From assembly GCF_002250705.1 (NCBI RefSeq), contig NZ_NMVP01000038.1, positions 114,498 through 178,497 on the forward strand: a DNA stretch of 64,000 bases, in the 5' to 3' direction. This document shows positions 50,026-58,842 of the stretch, piece by piece. This DNA comes from Enemella evansiae. GTDB lineage: Bacteria; Actinomycetota; Actinomycetes; Propionibacteriales; Propionibacteriaceae. Every line of letters begins with the position of its first letter. Within the stretch, counting starts at the first letter, position 1. The position numbers and the translations under genes were made by a program. Under the pieces are notes generated by a model. It made no database searches and was not told where the DNA came from. It was given only the letters and a program-made list of their open reading frames with translations.

Positions 50026-51096
50026 ATGGCTCAGCTTGATCTGGAAACCATCCGCGCGCTGCCCAAGGTGGCCCTGCACGACCATCTCGACGGCGGCCTG
50101 CGCGCCCAGACCGTGCTGGAGATCGCCGCCGAGATCGGGCACCCGCTGCCCGCCGACAGTGCCGACGCACTCGCCGACTGGTTCTTCGAGGCCGCCGACT
50201 CCGGGACGCTGGTCCGCTACCTGGAGACCTTCGACCACACCATCGCGGTGCTGCAGCGTCCCGAGGATCTGCGCCGGGTGGCCCGCGAGTTCGTCGTCGA
50301 CCAGGCCGCCGACGGGGTGGTGTACGCCGAGGCGCGCTGGGCGCCGGAGCAGCACACGAAGGCCGGGATGTCCATGACCGAGGCGATCCACGCGGTCGGC
50401 GAGGGGCTGCGCGAGGGGGTCGCCGAGGCGGCCGCGGCCGGCCGGCAGATCACCGTGCGGCAGCTGGTCACCGGGATGCGGCAGGCGAACACCTCCACCG
50501 AGGTCGCCGAGCTCGGCCTCGAGCATGCCGATGATCTGGTCGCCGGCTTCGACATCGCGGGCCCCGAGGACGGTTTCCCGCCGCGCAACCATGCCGCCGC
50601 CTTCGACCTGATCCGCGAGCAGCTGGGCCGGGTCACCATCCATGCCGGCGAAGCGGCCGGGGTGGACTCGGTGCGCGATGCGCTGGTGCAGGGTGCGCAG
50701 CGGCTCGGCCACGGCGTCCGGATCATCGAGGACATCGACCGCACCGGTGACGAGGCGGTGCTCGGCCCGGTCGCCGCCTACGTCCGGGACCGCCGGATCC
50801 CGCTCGAGGTCTGCCCGACCTCCAACCTGCAGACCGGGATCGCCGAGGCGTACGCCGACCACCCGATCAAACCGCTCGCCGATCTCGGTTTCACGATCAC
50901 CGTCTCCTGCGACAACCGGTTGATGAGCCGCACCACGCTCAGCAACGAGCTTTTCCAACTGGCACAGGCTTTCGGCTGGGGTGCAGGCGAGCTGTACGCC
51001 GTCACCCGGAACTCCATCGAGGCGGCCTTCCTGCCCTGGCAGGTCGCCGAGGAGATCCGCAGCACCCAGATCGACCCGGGGTACGCCGCGCTCTGA
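50026..51096 (+). CDS. add: Adenosine deaminase
   Basis: 356 residues. It deaminates adenosine to inosine using zinc. Signature residues are KVALHDHLDGGLR (His18 and His20), TIHAGEAAG (His, Glu), LGHGVRI, and the metal Asp in TVSCDNRLMSRTTLSNE. An ATG three codons upstream (50017) is equally possible; neither has an ideal ribosome site. It follows cytidine deaminase after 160 bases without a visible terminator, consistent with a purine and pyrimidine salvage unit. Confidence 0.95.
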   Translation: MAQLDLETIRALPKVALHDHLDGGLRAQTVLEIAAEIGHPLPADSADALADWFFEAADSGTLVRYLETFDHTIAVLQRPEDLRRVAREFVVDQAADGVVYAEARWAPEQHTKAGMSMTEAIHAVGEGLREGVAEAAAAGRQITVRQLVTGMRQANTSTEVAELGLEHADDLVAGFDIAGPEDGFPPRNHAAAFDLIREQLGRVTIHAGEAAGVDSVRDALVQGAQRLGHGVRIIEDIDRTGDEAVLGPVAAYVRDRRIPLEVCPTSNLQTGIAEAYADHPIKPLADLGFTITVSCDNRLMSRTTLSNELFQLAQAFGWGAGELYAVTRNSIEAAFLPWQVAEEIRSTQIDPGYAAL

Positions 51097-51130
51097 GGCC
51101 CGATCCGTACCCTTGCGTGATGATGCATCG

Positions 51131-51159
51131 CCTAGTACCTTGCATGACAAGGTACTAGG
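51131..51159. promoter_or_regulatory. PadR-type operator palindrome
   Basis: Perfect 12-bp arms CCTAGTACCTTG (51131-51142) and CAAGGTACTAGG (51148-51159) with a five-base centre, 19 bases before the padR ATG. It overlaps possible -10 sequences (TAGTAC, TACTAG), so binding should block transcription. Confidence 0.75.
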
Positions 51160-51177
51160 TCGGACAAAGGTGGCGCG

Positions 51178-51525
51178 ATGACCGCCAGGTCGAACGATGG
51201 ATCCGCGGATCTGTCCCAGCTCCGCAAGGGAGTGCTGGAGCTCGCGGTGCTGGCGCTGCTGCGTAGGCGACCGCACTACGGCGGTGAGCTCGCCGAGGCG
51301 CTGGCCGACAGCGAGGGGCTGGCCGCCAGCGCGGGCACCCTCTATCCGCTGCTGACCAGGCTGCGTACCGCCGGTTGGGTGGACACCAGCTGGCAGGAAT
51401 CACCCAGCGGCCCGCCGCGCAAGTACTACACCCTCACCCGCGCCGGCCGGCAGCAGTTGGCCCGCCTGGAACGGTCCTGGGCGACCCTGGTCCGCTCGGT
51501 CGATGAACTCCTGGAGGAGCGATGA
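51178..51525 (+). CDS. PadR-family transcriptional regulator
   Basis: 115 residues. The winged helix contains LRKGVLELAVLALLRRRPHYGGEL, AGTLYPLLTRLRTAGWV, and the wing SGPPRKYYTLTRAGRQQL, all characteristic of short PadR-s1 repressors. It probably autoregulates through the adjacent palindrome. It overlaps the next gene by four bases, and the pair PadR plus DUF1700/DUF5808-type membrane protein is common. Confidence 0.94.
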   Translation: MTARSNDGSADLSQLRKGVLELAVLALLRRRPHYGGELAEALADSEGLAASAGTLYPLLTRLRTAGWVDTSWQESPSGPPRKYYTLTRAGRQQLARLERSWATLVRSVDELLEER

Positions 51526-52313
51526 ATCCCTACACCCGTGCCGTTTCCGGGCACCTTCGGGGCATCCGCGCGGCGGATCGCCGACAGGCGCTCAGCGATC
51601 TCGATGACCTGCTCGGCGACGGTGCGGTCACCGCCGACGAGCTGGGTCCCCCCGAGGTGTACGCCGCCAACCTGAGCGAGCAACTCGGCCGCCGATCCCG
51701 TCGCTGGGGCGGTTTCGGCCTGGGCCGGGCCACGCTGGCCCGGGTGTGGAATCCGGCCGATCCTCGACTGTTCGTGCCCCGCGCCCTCGGGTTGGGGTGG
51801 CGGCTCAACGTCGGTGCGCTCGCGGTCCGGCTCGGCTGGCTGCGACCCGATGACGCGGATCGCGACGTGCTGGCAGCGATCCCCGCCGGTGTCCGCCTGC
51901 TCCAGCAGACGATGCCGGGCGTGTTGGCCACGGTCACGGTGGTCGCCGCCGCGCGATCCTGGCGGGTCGGGGATCGGGTCCCCGCGCGCTTCGACCCGGC
52001 CGGTCGGGTCACCGGCTGGGTCGACCGTCGCTGGCTGCTGGCCCCTTCCGCGGTGGCCGTCGCCGCGGCCGGCTGGGCCTGGCTCCCGGGCACCGACGAG
52101 GACGCGGTACTGGTCCGCCCGGCCCTGGCCGCCTCGGTGGCCGCCACCACGGACACCGTGCTGTGGGTCGGGTTGCGTGCGCACCGGGAACCCACGGCAG
52201 CCCGCGTCTGGCTGGGGCCGCTGGTGTTCGCCGCGCCGGTGGTGACCGAGCTCGCCGCCACCGTGCTGCCGGTGCGCAGCGGGCTGGCCCGGATCTCCCG
52301 GGAGGAGCGGTGA
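51522..52313 (+). CDS. Membrane protein with DUF5808/DUF1648-like segments
   Basis: 263 residues. The N-terminal 60 residues resemble the HAAS/DUF1700 module that follows PadR regulators (LRGIRAADRRQALSDLDDLL). Then come VWNPADPRLFVPRALGLGW (DUF5808-like), a membrane region near 128-145, RFDPAGRVTGWVDR (DUF1648-like) and further helices to about 250. HAAS modules are thought to sense or bind membrane-stress partners. The precise role is unknown. It overlaps both neighbours. Confidence 0.75.
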   Translation: MNPYTRAVSGHLRGIRAADRRQALSDLDDLLGDGAVTADELGPPEVYAANLSEQLGRRSRRWGGFGLGRATLARVWNPADPRLFVPRALGLGWRLNVGALAVRLGWLRPDDADRDVLAAIPAGVRLLQQTMPGVLATVTVVAAARSWRVGDRVPARFDPAGRVTGWVDRRWLLAPSAVAVAAAGWAWLPGTDEDAVLVRPALAASVAATTDTVLWVGLRAHREPTAARVWLGPLVFAAPVVTELAATVLPVRSGLARISREER

Positions 52314-53230
52314 ACCGCGGCTGGCTGTCGATCGGTGTCTTCGTCGCCCTGGCGTACGCCCTGGCCTGGTTGATCTGCCTCCCGTTGTGGCTCGACCCCC
52401 GGCAGCTCGGTGCGCCCTATGCGCTGGTCTGCGTGGTCGCGATGATGTTCACCCCGGCGATCGCGGCGGTGCTGATGCTGAAGCTGGTCGAGCGCCGCAA
52501 TTGGCGCGAACTGCTGGACGTGCTGCGGCTCCGGCTGGTCCAGCCACCGACCCGATTCCTGGTCTGGCTCGGGCTCGCCGCGGCGGTCATCTATCTGTTC
52601 GTCTTCGCCAGCCTGGCCACCTCGACGCTGCTCGGCCGGTTCCCGTTCGATCCATCGATGGGCGGGATCGCCGGGCTGCCCGGTCTGCCACCCGGCCTGC
52701 CGGTGTACCTGCTCGGGGTGATCACGCTGCTCTCGGCACTGCTGAACGGGGCGATCAACACGGTCCCGGCGGCGGGGGAGGAGATCGGCTGGCGCGGCTT
52801 CCTCTTCCCGCGCCTGCAGGAACGTGTCGGCGCGACTGGCGCGGTGCTGCTCGGCGGGGTGATCTGGGGGCTGTGGCACGCCCCGATCGTCCTGCTGGGT
52901 TACAACTATCCGCTGCATCCGGTGCTGGGCCTGATCGCCATGTGCGGCATGTGCGTGCTGATTAACGGCGCCCTGGCGTGGGTATGCCAACGCTCGGGAT
53001 CGGTATGGCCCGCGGCCTACGGACACGGGGTGATGAACGCCCTGCTCGGTTCGGCGATCATCGTCTTCGCCGCTCCCGGCAGGCCGGTCGACACCCTCCA
53101 GGGGACCCTGCTCGGCTGGTCCGGCTGGTTCGTCCCGGCGCTCGTCGTGGTCGTGCTGCTGGCCCGGCGGGCGTACGCCCCACGCGGCGCGCCCGGACCG
53201 GGTGTGCCGCACCGCTCGGGTATTGCGTAA
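52310..53230 (+). CDS. CPBP-family intramembrane metalloprotease
   Basis: 306 residues from GTG 52310, overlapping the previous stop. Eight or so membrane helices surround the family motifs AGEEIGWRGFLFPRL (Glu-Glu and Arg), GVIWGLWHAPIV (His) and AAYGHGVMNALLG (His, Asn), so the active site of a type II CAAX/bacteriocin-processing protease is complete. Such proteins process lipidated peptides or confer bacteriocin immunity. With PadR it may form a stress-induced membrane unit. Confidence 0.92.
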   Translation: MNRGWLSIGVFVALAYALAWLICLPLWLDPRQLGAPYALVCVVAMMFTPAIAAVLMLKLVERRNWRELLDVLRLRLVQPPTRFLVWLGLAAAVIYLFVFASLATSTLLGRFPFDPSMGGIAGLPGLPPGLPVYLLGVITLLSALLNGAINTVPAAGEEIGWRGFLFPRLQERVGATGAVLLGGVIWGLWHAPIVLLGYNYPLHPVLGLIAMCGMCVLINGALAWVCQRSGSVWPAAYGHGVMNALLGSAIIVFAAPGRPVDTLQGTLLGWSGWFVPALVVVVLLARRAYAPRGAPGPGVPHRSGIA

Positions 53231-53258
53231 GGTCTGACGGACAGAAGGAGGTGTGCGG

Positions 53259-56200
53259 ATGAAGCTGGGCAAGGTGATGCTGAGCTGGCCGGTGCTGCGC
53301 CAGTTCGCCAGCGGTGATCCCCTGGGTCGCGGTGCCGCGGTGACGAGCCCGCACACCCGCGAACTCACCCCGCGGACCGAGACCGCCGACCACGTCGCGC
53401 GCAGCGTCTGCCCCTACTGCGCGGTCGGTTGCGGACAGCGGGTGTTCGTCCGCGACGGTCAGGTGACCCAGATCGAGGGTGACCCCGACTCGCCGATCAG
53501 CCGCGGTCGGTTGTGCCCGAAGGGTTCTGCCAGCGAGCAGTTGGTGAACGCGCCCAACCGGCAGACCACCGTCCTCTACCGCCGCCCGCACGGCACCGAG
53601 TGGGAGCCGCTGCCGTTGGAGCGGGCGATCGACATGGTCGCCGACCGGTTCCTGGAGGCCCGGCGCAACAACTGGCAGGACACCGACGATTCCGGTCGCC
53701 GGTTGAACCGCACCATGGGCATCGCCGGACTGGGCGGCGCGACGCTGGACAATGAGGAGAACTACCTCATCAAGAAGTTGTTCACCGCTGCCGGGGCGAT
53801 CCAGATCGAGAACCAGGCCCGGATATGACACTCCGCCACGGTTCCCAGTCTGGGGACCTCGTTCGGGCGCGGCGGCGCCACCCAATCGCTGCAGGATCTG
53901 AAGAACTCTGACTGCATCGTCGTGATGGGCTCCAACATGGCGGAGTGCCATCCGGTCGGTTTCCAGTGGGTGACCGAGGCGCAGCAGCGCGGCGCCCGGT
54001 TGATCCACGTCGACCCGCGGTTCACCCGCACCTCGGCGCAGGCGGATCGGCACATCCCGATCCGGGTCGGTTCCGACATCGCCCTGCTCGGCGGACTGAT
54101 CAACCATGTGCTCAGCAACGAGCTGTACTTCCACGACTACGTGCAGCACTACACCAACGCGGCGGCCCTGGTGAACGAGGCCTATCAGGACACCGAGGAT
54201 CTGGACGGGTTGTTCTCCGGCTTCGATGAGGAGCTGAAGGCCTACGACCCGACCACCTGGGCGTACGCCTCTCCCGAGGATGCCGCAAAACCGGCCGACG
54301 ACGGGGTGCAGACCGGGGACGCCTGGGCCGATCACGGGGACAGCATCGGCGACGCCTCGCACGGCGAGTCGCACGGTTCGGGTGGCCCCGCCCTCGATCA
54401 CACCCAGGTGATCCGCGACGAGACGATGACCGATCCGCGGTGCGTGCTGCAGCGGCTCAAGCGGCACTACCAGCGCTACACCCCGGAGATGGTCGCCGAG
54501 GTCGCCGGCATCAGCGTCGAGGACTTCCGCTATCTCGCCGACGCGCTCACCAGCAACTCGGGTCGGGAGCGCACGGCGTCGTTCTGCTATGCGGTGGGCT
54601 GGACCCAGCACAGCGACGGTGCCCAGATCATCCGGACCGCCTGCATCCTGCAGCTGCTGCTCGGCAACATGGGCCGCCCCGGCGGCGGGGTGATGGCGCT
54701 GCGCGGGCACGCCTCGATCCAGGGCTCCACCGACATCCCCACCCTCTACAACCTGCTGCCCGGTTACCTGCCGATGCCGTTCGCCGGCAAGCAGGACACC
54801 CTGGAGGAATACCTGCAGGCCGCGGGATCCAAGGTGCAGAAGGGATACTGGGCGAACGCCGACGCGTACGCGATCAACCTGTTGAAGGCCTGGTGGGGCG
54901 ATCACGCGACCGCCGACAACGACTTCGGCTACGACCATTTGCCGCGGCTGACCGGTGCGCACGGCACCTACCAGACCACCTTGTCGATGCTCGATGACAA
55001 GGTCGACGGCTACTTCGTGATGGGCCAGAACCCGGCGGTCGGATCGGCGCACAGCCGGATCCAGCGCAAGGCGCTCGCACATCTGAAGTGGTTGGTGGTG
55101 CGCGATCTGCGGTTGATCGAGACCGCCACCTTCTGGGCCGACGGCCCCGAGATCGCCACCGGTGAACTGGTCACCGAGGACATCGGCACCGAGGTGTTCT
55201 TCCTGCCCGCGGCGAGCCATGTGGAGAAGGCCGGCACCTTCACCCAGACCCAGCGATTGCTGCAGTGGCGGGAAAAGGCGGTCGAACCACCGGGTGACGC
55301 GCAGAGCGAACTGCAGTTCTTCCACCTGCTCGGACAGCGGATCCGGGAGAAGCTGGCCGGCTCCACCGATCCCCGCGACCGCGGCCTGCTGGAGCTGACC
55401 TGGGACTACCCGGTCGACGAGCACGGCGAGATCATCCCCGAGGCGGTGCTGCAGGAGATCAACGGTCGGCACCTGAGCGGGGAGAAGGCCGGACAGCTGC
55501 TCTCGGCGTACACCGAGATGAAGGCCGACGGTTCCACCATGGGTGGCTGCTGGATCTACACCGGGGTGTTCGCCGACGACGTGAACCAGGCGAACCGGCG
55601 CAAGCCCGGTCGGGAGCAGGACGAGATCGCCTCCGAATGGGGTTGGGCGTGGCCGGCGAACCGCCGCATCCTCTACAACCGGGCCTCCGCCGATCCGGAC
55701 GGAAATCCTTGGAGCGAACGGAAGAAGCTGATCTGGTGGGATGCGGAGCAGGGACGCTGGGTCGGGCCCGACGTGCCCGACTTCCCGGCCACCCTGGCGC
55801 CCGGCACCAAGGGCGAGGGCCGGGGCGGCCCGGAGGCACTGGACGGTGACGACCCGTTCATCATGCAGGCCGATGGAAAGGCCTGGCTGTTCGCGCCGAA
55901 GGGCCTGGTGGACGGCCCGCTGCCGACCCACTACGAGGCGGCCGAGTCGCCGGTGCAGAACCCTCTCTACGGCCAGCAGAGCAACCCGGCCAAGGAGGTC
56001 TTCAAGCGACCCGACAACCAGTTCGTGAACAACCGGCGGGCGGTGGAGGTGTTCCCGTATGTGTTCACCACCTATCGGCTCACCGAGCACCACACCGCCG
56101 GTGGGATGAGCCGCTTCCTGCCCTACCTGTCGGAACTGCAGCCGGAGTTCTTCTGCGAGGTGTCGCCGGAACTGGCCGAGGAACGCGGTCTCGAGTCCGG

Positions 56201-56567
56201 TGGCTGGGCGACGATCATCAGCCCGCGCGCGGTGGTCGAAGCCCGGGTCGAGGTCACCGACCGGATGACCCCGGTGACCTCCGGTGGGCGGGTGGTGCAC
56301 CAGATCGGCCTGCCCTACCACTGGGGGGTCGGCGACCGGGCGGTGGTCAGCGGTGACGCCGCCAACGACCTGCTGGGGATCGTGCTCGATCCGAATGTGC
56401 AGATCCAGGAGTCCAAGGTCGGGATGTGTGACATCCGGCCGGGGCGCCGACCGCAGGGCAAGGGCGTCCTCGAACTGCTCGGGGAACTGCAGGGCGAGGC
56501 CGGTGAACAGGTCGATCCGGCCGGCGACAGCACAGCACTGGACGGTGAAAGGACAGGAGAAGGCTGA
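53259..56567 (+). CDS. Formate dehydrogenase catalytic subunit (selenoprotein, UGA-encoded Sec190)
   Basis: 1102 residues, read through an in-frame TGA at 53826-53828. The frame is continuous on both sides, and the context NQARI-Sec-HSATVPSLGTSFGRG matches the active site of FdnG-type enzymes. A [4Fe-4S] motif (Cys51, Cys54, Cys58, Cys86) and the molybdopterin dinucleotide domains follow, with the C-terminal MopB domain near 960-1080. It oxidises formate to CO2. AAGGAGGT lies six bases before the ATG. No twin-arginine signal is present, unlike E. coli FdnG. fdhB and nrfD homologues follow with overlapping ends, and selDAB plus tRNA-Sec lie 2-6 kb downstream. Confidence 0.95.
53826..53858 (+). 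promoter_or_regulatory. Selenocysteine UGA codon and SECIS-like hairpin
   Basis: TGA at 53826-53828 is followed after 11 bases by a 7-bp stem GGTTCCC/GGGGACC (53840-53846/53852-53858, one T-G pair) capped by the loop AGTCT. The spacing of 11 bases and a GU in the apical loop are the features that E. coli SelB requires. Confidence 0.88.
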
Positions 56568-57643
56568 TGGGCTTCTGGAAGCGGCAGCTGTCCGGGCCGA
56601 CCAACCCGGCCACCGATGCCGGGTGGACGAGAACCGAATCCCGCAAGGGATTCTTCACCGACACCTCGATCTGCATCGGCTGCAAGGCCTGCGAGGTGGC
56701 GTGCAAGGAGTGGAACCACGTCCCGGTCCGCACCGAGGGCCGGCCGATGTTCGGCGGGGTGCTCAGCTGGGCGAACCAGTCCTATGACAACACCGGACAT
56801 CTGGGTGCCGACACCTGGCGGCATGTGGCCTTCATCGAGCAGGGGCCCGAGGAGATCGCGAAGGCCCGGCGCAGCGGCGCGGTCGATCTCGGCATGCCGA
56901 GCGTCCGCGGCACCGAACCCGCCTCGGCGCTCGCCGAGCCGCCCGATCTGTCCGGGGCGGCGGCGCGGGAACCCGGGCTGAGCTCGGCACCGACCGCGCT
57001 GGCCGACCCCGACGACACCCTGCCCCCGGTGCGCTGGCTGATGAGCTCCGATGTCTGCAAGCACTGCACCCACGCCGGTTGTCTTGATGTCTGCCCGACC
57101 GGTGCGCTGTTCCGCACCGAGTTCGGCACGGTCGTGGTGCAGGCCGACGTCTGCAACGGCTGCGGCTACTGCGTCGGTGCCTGCCCGTTCGGGGTGATCG
57201 GCCGCCGCGATGACGGCCTGGTCGAGCTCGCCGACGGCAGCAGGGCCGAACCCGTCAACGGTGGCGTCGCGCAGAAGTGCACGCTCTGCTACGACCGGTT
57301 GAAGGCCGACCAGACGCCCGCCTGCGCGCAGACCTGCCCGACCACCAGCATCAAGTTCGGTGACCACGACGAGATGGTCCGGCTGGCCCGCGAACGGCTG
57401 GCCGAACTGCACGCCCAGGGGCGTACCGACGCCCGGCTCTATGGCGCGAACCCCGACGACGGGGTCGGCGGCACCGGGTCGGTGTTCCTGCTGCTGGACG
57501 AGCCCGAAGTCTACGGCCTGCCGCCGGATCCGATCGTGCCCACCGCCGTGTTGCCCAAGATGTTCACCATGGCAGGGATTGCGGGCACCGTGCTGATGGG
57601 TGCGGTGCTCGCGGTGTTCGCCGGGAACGGGGCCCGCCGATGA
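56567..57643 (+). CDS. Formate dehydrogenase iron-sulfur subunit
   Basis: 358 residues. Four ferredoxin-type cysteine clusters begin with CIGCKACEVACKEWN (Cys36-46), then CKHCTHAGCLDVCPTGAL, CNGCGYCVGACPFGVI and KCTLCYDRLKADQTPACAQTCP. A single hydrophobic helix near the C-terminus (about 330-352) could anchor it to the membrane. It passes electrons from the molybdenum subunit to the quinone-linked membrane protein. A Pro/Ala-rich insert (about 115-155) is longer than in FdnH. Its ATG overlaps the catalytic subunit stop (TGATG). Confidence 0.94.
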   Translation: MGFWKRQLSGPTNPATDAGWTRTESRKGFFTDTSICIGCKACEVACKEWNHVPVRTEGRPMFGGVLSWANQSYDNTGHLGADTWRHVAFIEQGPEEIAKARRSGAVDLGMPSVRGTEPASALAEPPDLSGAAAREPGLSSAPTALADPDDTLPPVRWLMSSDVCKHCTHAGCLDVCPTGALFRTEFGTVVVQADVCNGCGYCVGACPFGVIGRRDDGLVELADGSRAEPVNGGVAQKCTLCYDRLKADQTPACAQTCPTTSIKFGDHDEMVRLARERLAELHAQGRTDARLYGANPDDGVGGTGSVFLLLDEPEVYGLPPDPIVPTAVLPKMFTMAGIAGTVLMGAVLAVFAGNGARR

Positions 57644-58725
57644 CCACAAGGCCCTTCGACGAGGACCGCCCGCCGACCGACGGCCCACGCCGGCGGCGCT
57701 CCGACGGTCCGGGTGACGGGAAGCGTGGTGGCCGCCGGGGCGACCCCAATGCGACCGTGCCGGAGGCCGAGTTCACCAGCTACTACGGCCACAACATCGT
57801 CAAGCCGCCGCCGTGGGAATGGCCGATCCCGGCCTACCTCTTCCTCGGTGGCCTGGCCGCCGGTTCCGGGCTGGTCGCCGCCGGTGCCCACGCCACCGGG
57901 AAACCACGGCTGCGCAGCCGCAGCCGGATCACCGCGCTGGCTGCCGTCGCGGCCGGGGGAGCGGCTCTGGCTGCCGATCTGGGCCGGCCGGAGCGGGCGC
58001 TGAACATGATGCGGACGGTGAAACTGACCTCGCCGATGTCGGTCGGGTCGTGGATCCTCAGCGGATTCGGGGCCTTCACAAGTGCCGCCATCGGGCTGGA
58101 ACTGGTCCGGTCCCGGTTGCAACCCGGCAGCGGCCTGGCCAAGGCGGCGGGGGTCGCGGACGGGTTGGCCAGCGCGGGCTCGGCGTTCTTCGCGCCACCG
58201 CTGGCGGCGTACACCGCCGTGCTGCTCTCCGACACCGCCGCACCGACCTGGCACGAGTCCTATCGGGAGCTGCCGTTCGTCTTCGTCTCCTCGGCGCTGG
58301 CCGCCGGCACCGGGATGTCGATGATCACCTCGCCGGTCAGCGAGACCAACGGCGCGGTCCGCCAGCTGGCCGTCGCCGGAGCGGTCTGCGAGCTCGGCGT
58401 CGGTGAACTGATGAAGCGCCGGCTCGGGGAGCTGGCCGAGCCGCTGGAACAGCCGCCGGCGAAACGCTGGCACAAGACCGCCACCGTGCTCACCGCCGCC
58501 GGGGCGATCGGGGCCGCGGTCTTCGGCGGTACGCGGATCGGCGCGGCGCTGTCGGGGGCGGCGCTGGTCGGCGGTTCGCTGGCGACCCGATTCGGGATCT
58601 TCCATGCCGGGATGACCTCGGCGAAGGATCCGCGCTACACGGTACGCCCGCAGCGCGCCCGCGCCGCGGCCGCCGCCGAACAGGGCCGCGGCATCACCCA
58701 GCCCGGCGGTGAATGGCCCACCTGA
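57640..58725 (+). CDS. nrfD: NrfD/PsrC-family membrane subunit
   Basis: 361 residues. A charged N-terminus of about 45 residues leads into VKPPPWEWPIPAYLFLGGLAAG, the NrfD/PsrC hallmark, followed by about eight membrane helices and DLGRPERALNMMRTVKLTSPMSVGSWIL. NrfD proteins are quinone-reactive anchors for molybdenum oxidoreductases and here replace the cytochrome b subunit FdnI. It overlaps the iron-sulfur subunit gene by four bases, and dispersed repeat copy D follows. Confidence 0.92.
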   Translation: MTTRPFDEDRPPTDGPRRRRSDGPGDGKRGGRRGDPNATVPEAEFTSYYGHNIVKPPPWEWPIPAYLFLGGLAAGSGLVAAGAHATGKPRLRSRSRITALAAVAAGGAALAADLGRPERALNMMRTVKLTSPMSVGSWILSGFGAFTSAAIGLELVRSRLQPGSGLAKAAGVADGLASAGSAFFAPPLAAYTAVLLSDTAAPTWHESYRELPFVFVSSALAAGTGMSMITSPVSETNGAVRQLAVAGAVCELGVGELMKRRLGELAEPLEQPPAKRWHKTATVLTAAGAIGAAVFGGTRIGAALSGAALVGGSLATRFGIFHAGMTSAKDPRYTVRPQRARAAAAAEQGRGITQPGGEWPT

Positions 58726-58733
58726 GTTTCGTG

Positions 58734-58794
58734 TCATCTCGACACGCTCGGCATTGCTCCGCTTCGCTGCGCATGCCGAGCTACTCGATGAGCG
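58734..58794 (+). repeat. Dispersed hairpin repeat, copy D
   Basis: TCATCTCGACAC, stem GCTCGGC, core ATTGCTCCGCTTCGCTGC, right side GCATGCCGAGC, TACTCGATGAGCG. The stem GCTCGGC/GCCGAGC is perfect and differs in sequence from copies B and C. It lies between convergent nrfD and selD. Confidence 0.8.
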
Positions 58795-58842
58795 TGGGGT
58801 CATGCCCGGCTGATGCAGCGGGTGTGTGCTACGCGATGAGTG

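Noticed and set aside
53826..53828. TGA read as a nonsense mutation making an fdh pseudogene
   Set aside because: A Sec codon explains it: matching active-site context, a SECIS-like hairpin at the right spacing, and a full selDABC set nearby.
53058..56321. 1087-codon minus-strand open frame
   Set aside because: Antisense to the formate dehydrogenase gene, whose conserved motifs and Sec context are unambiguous.
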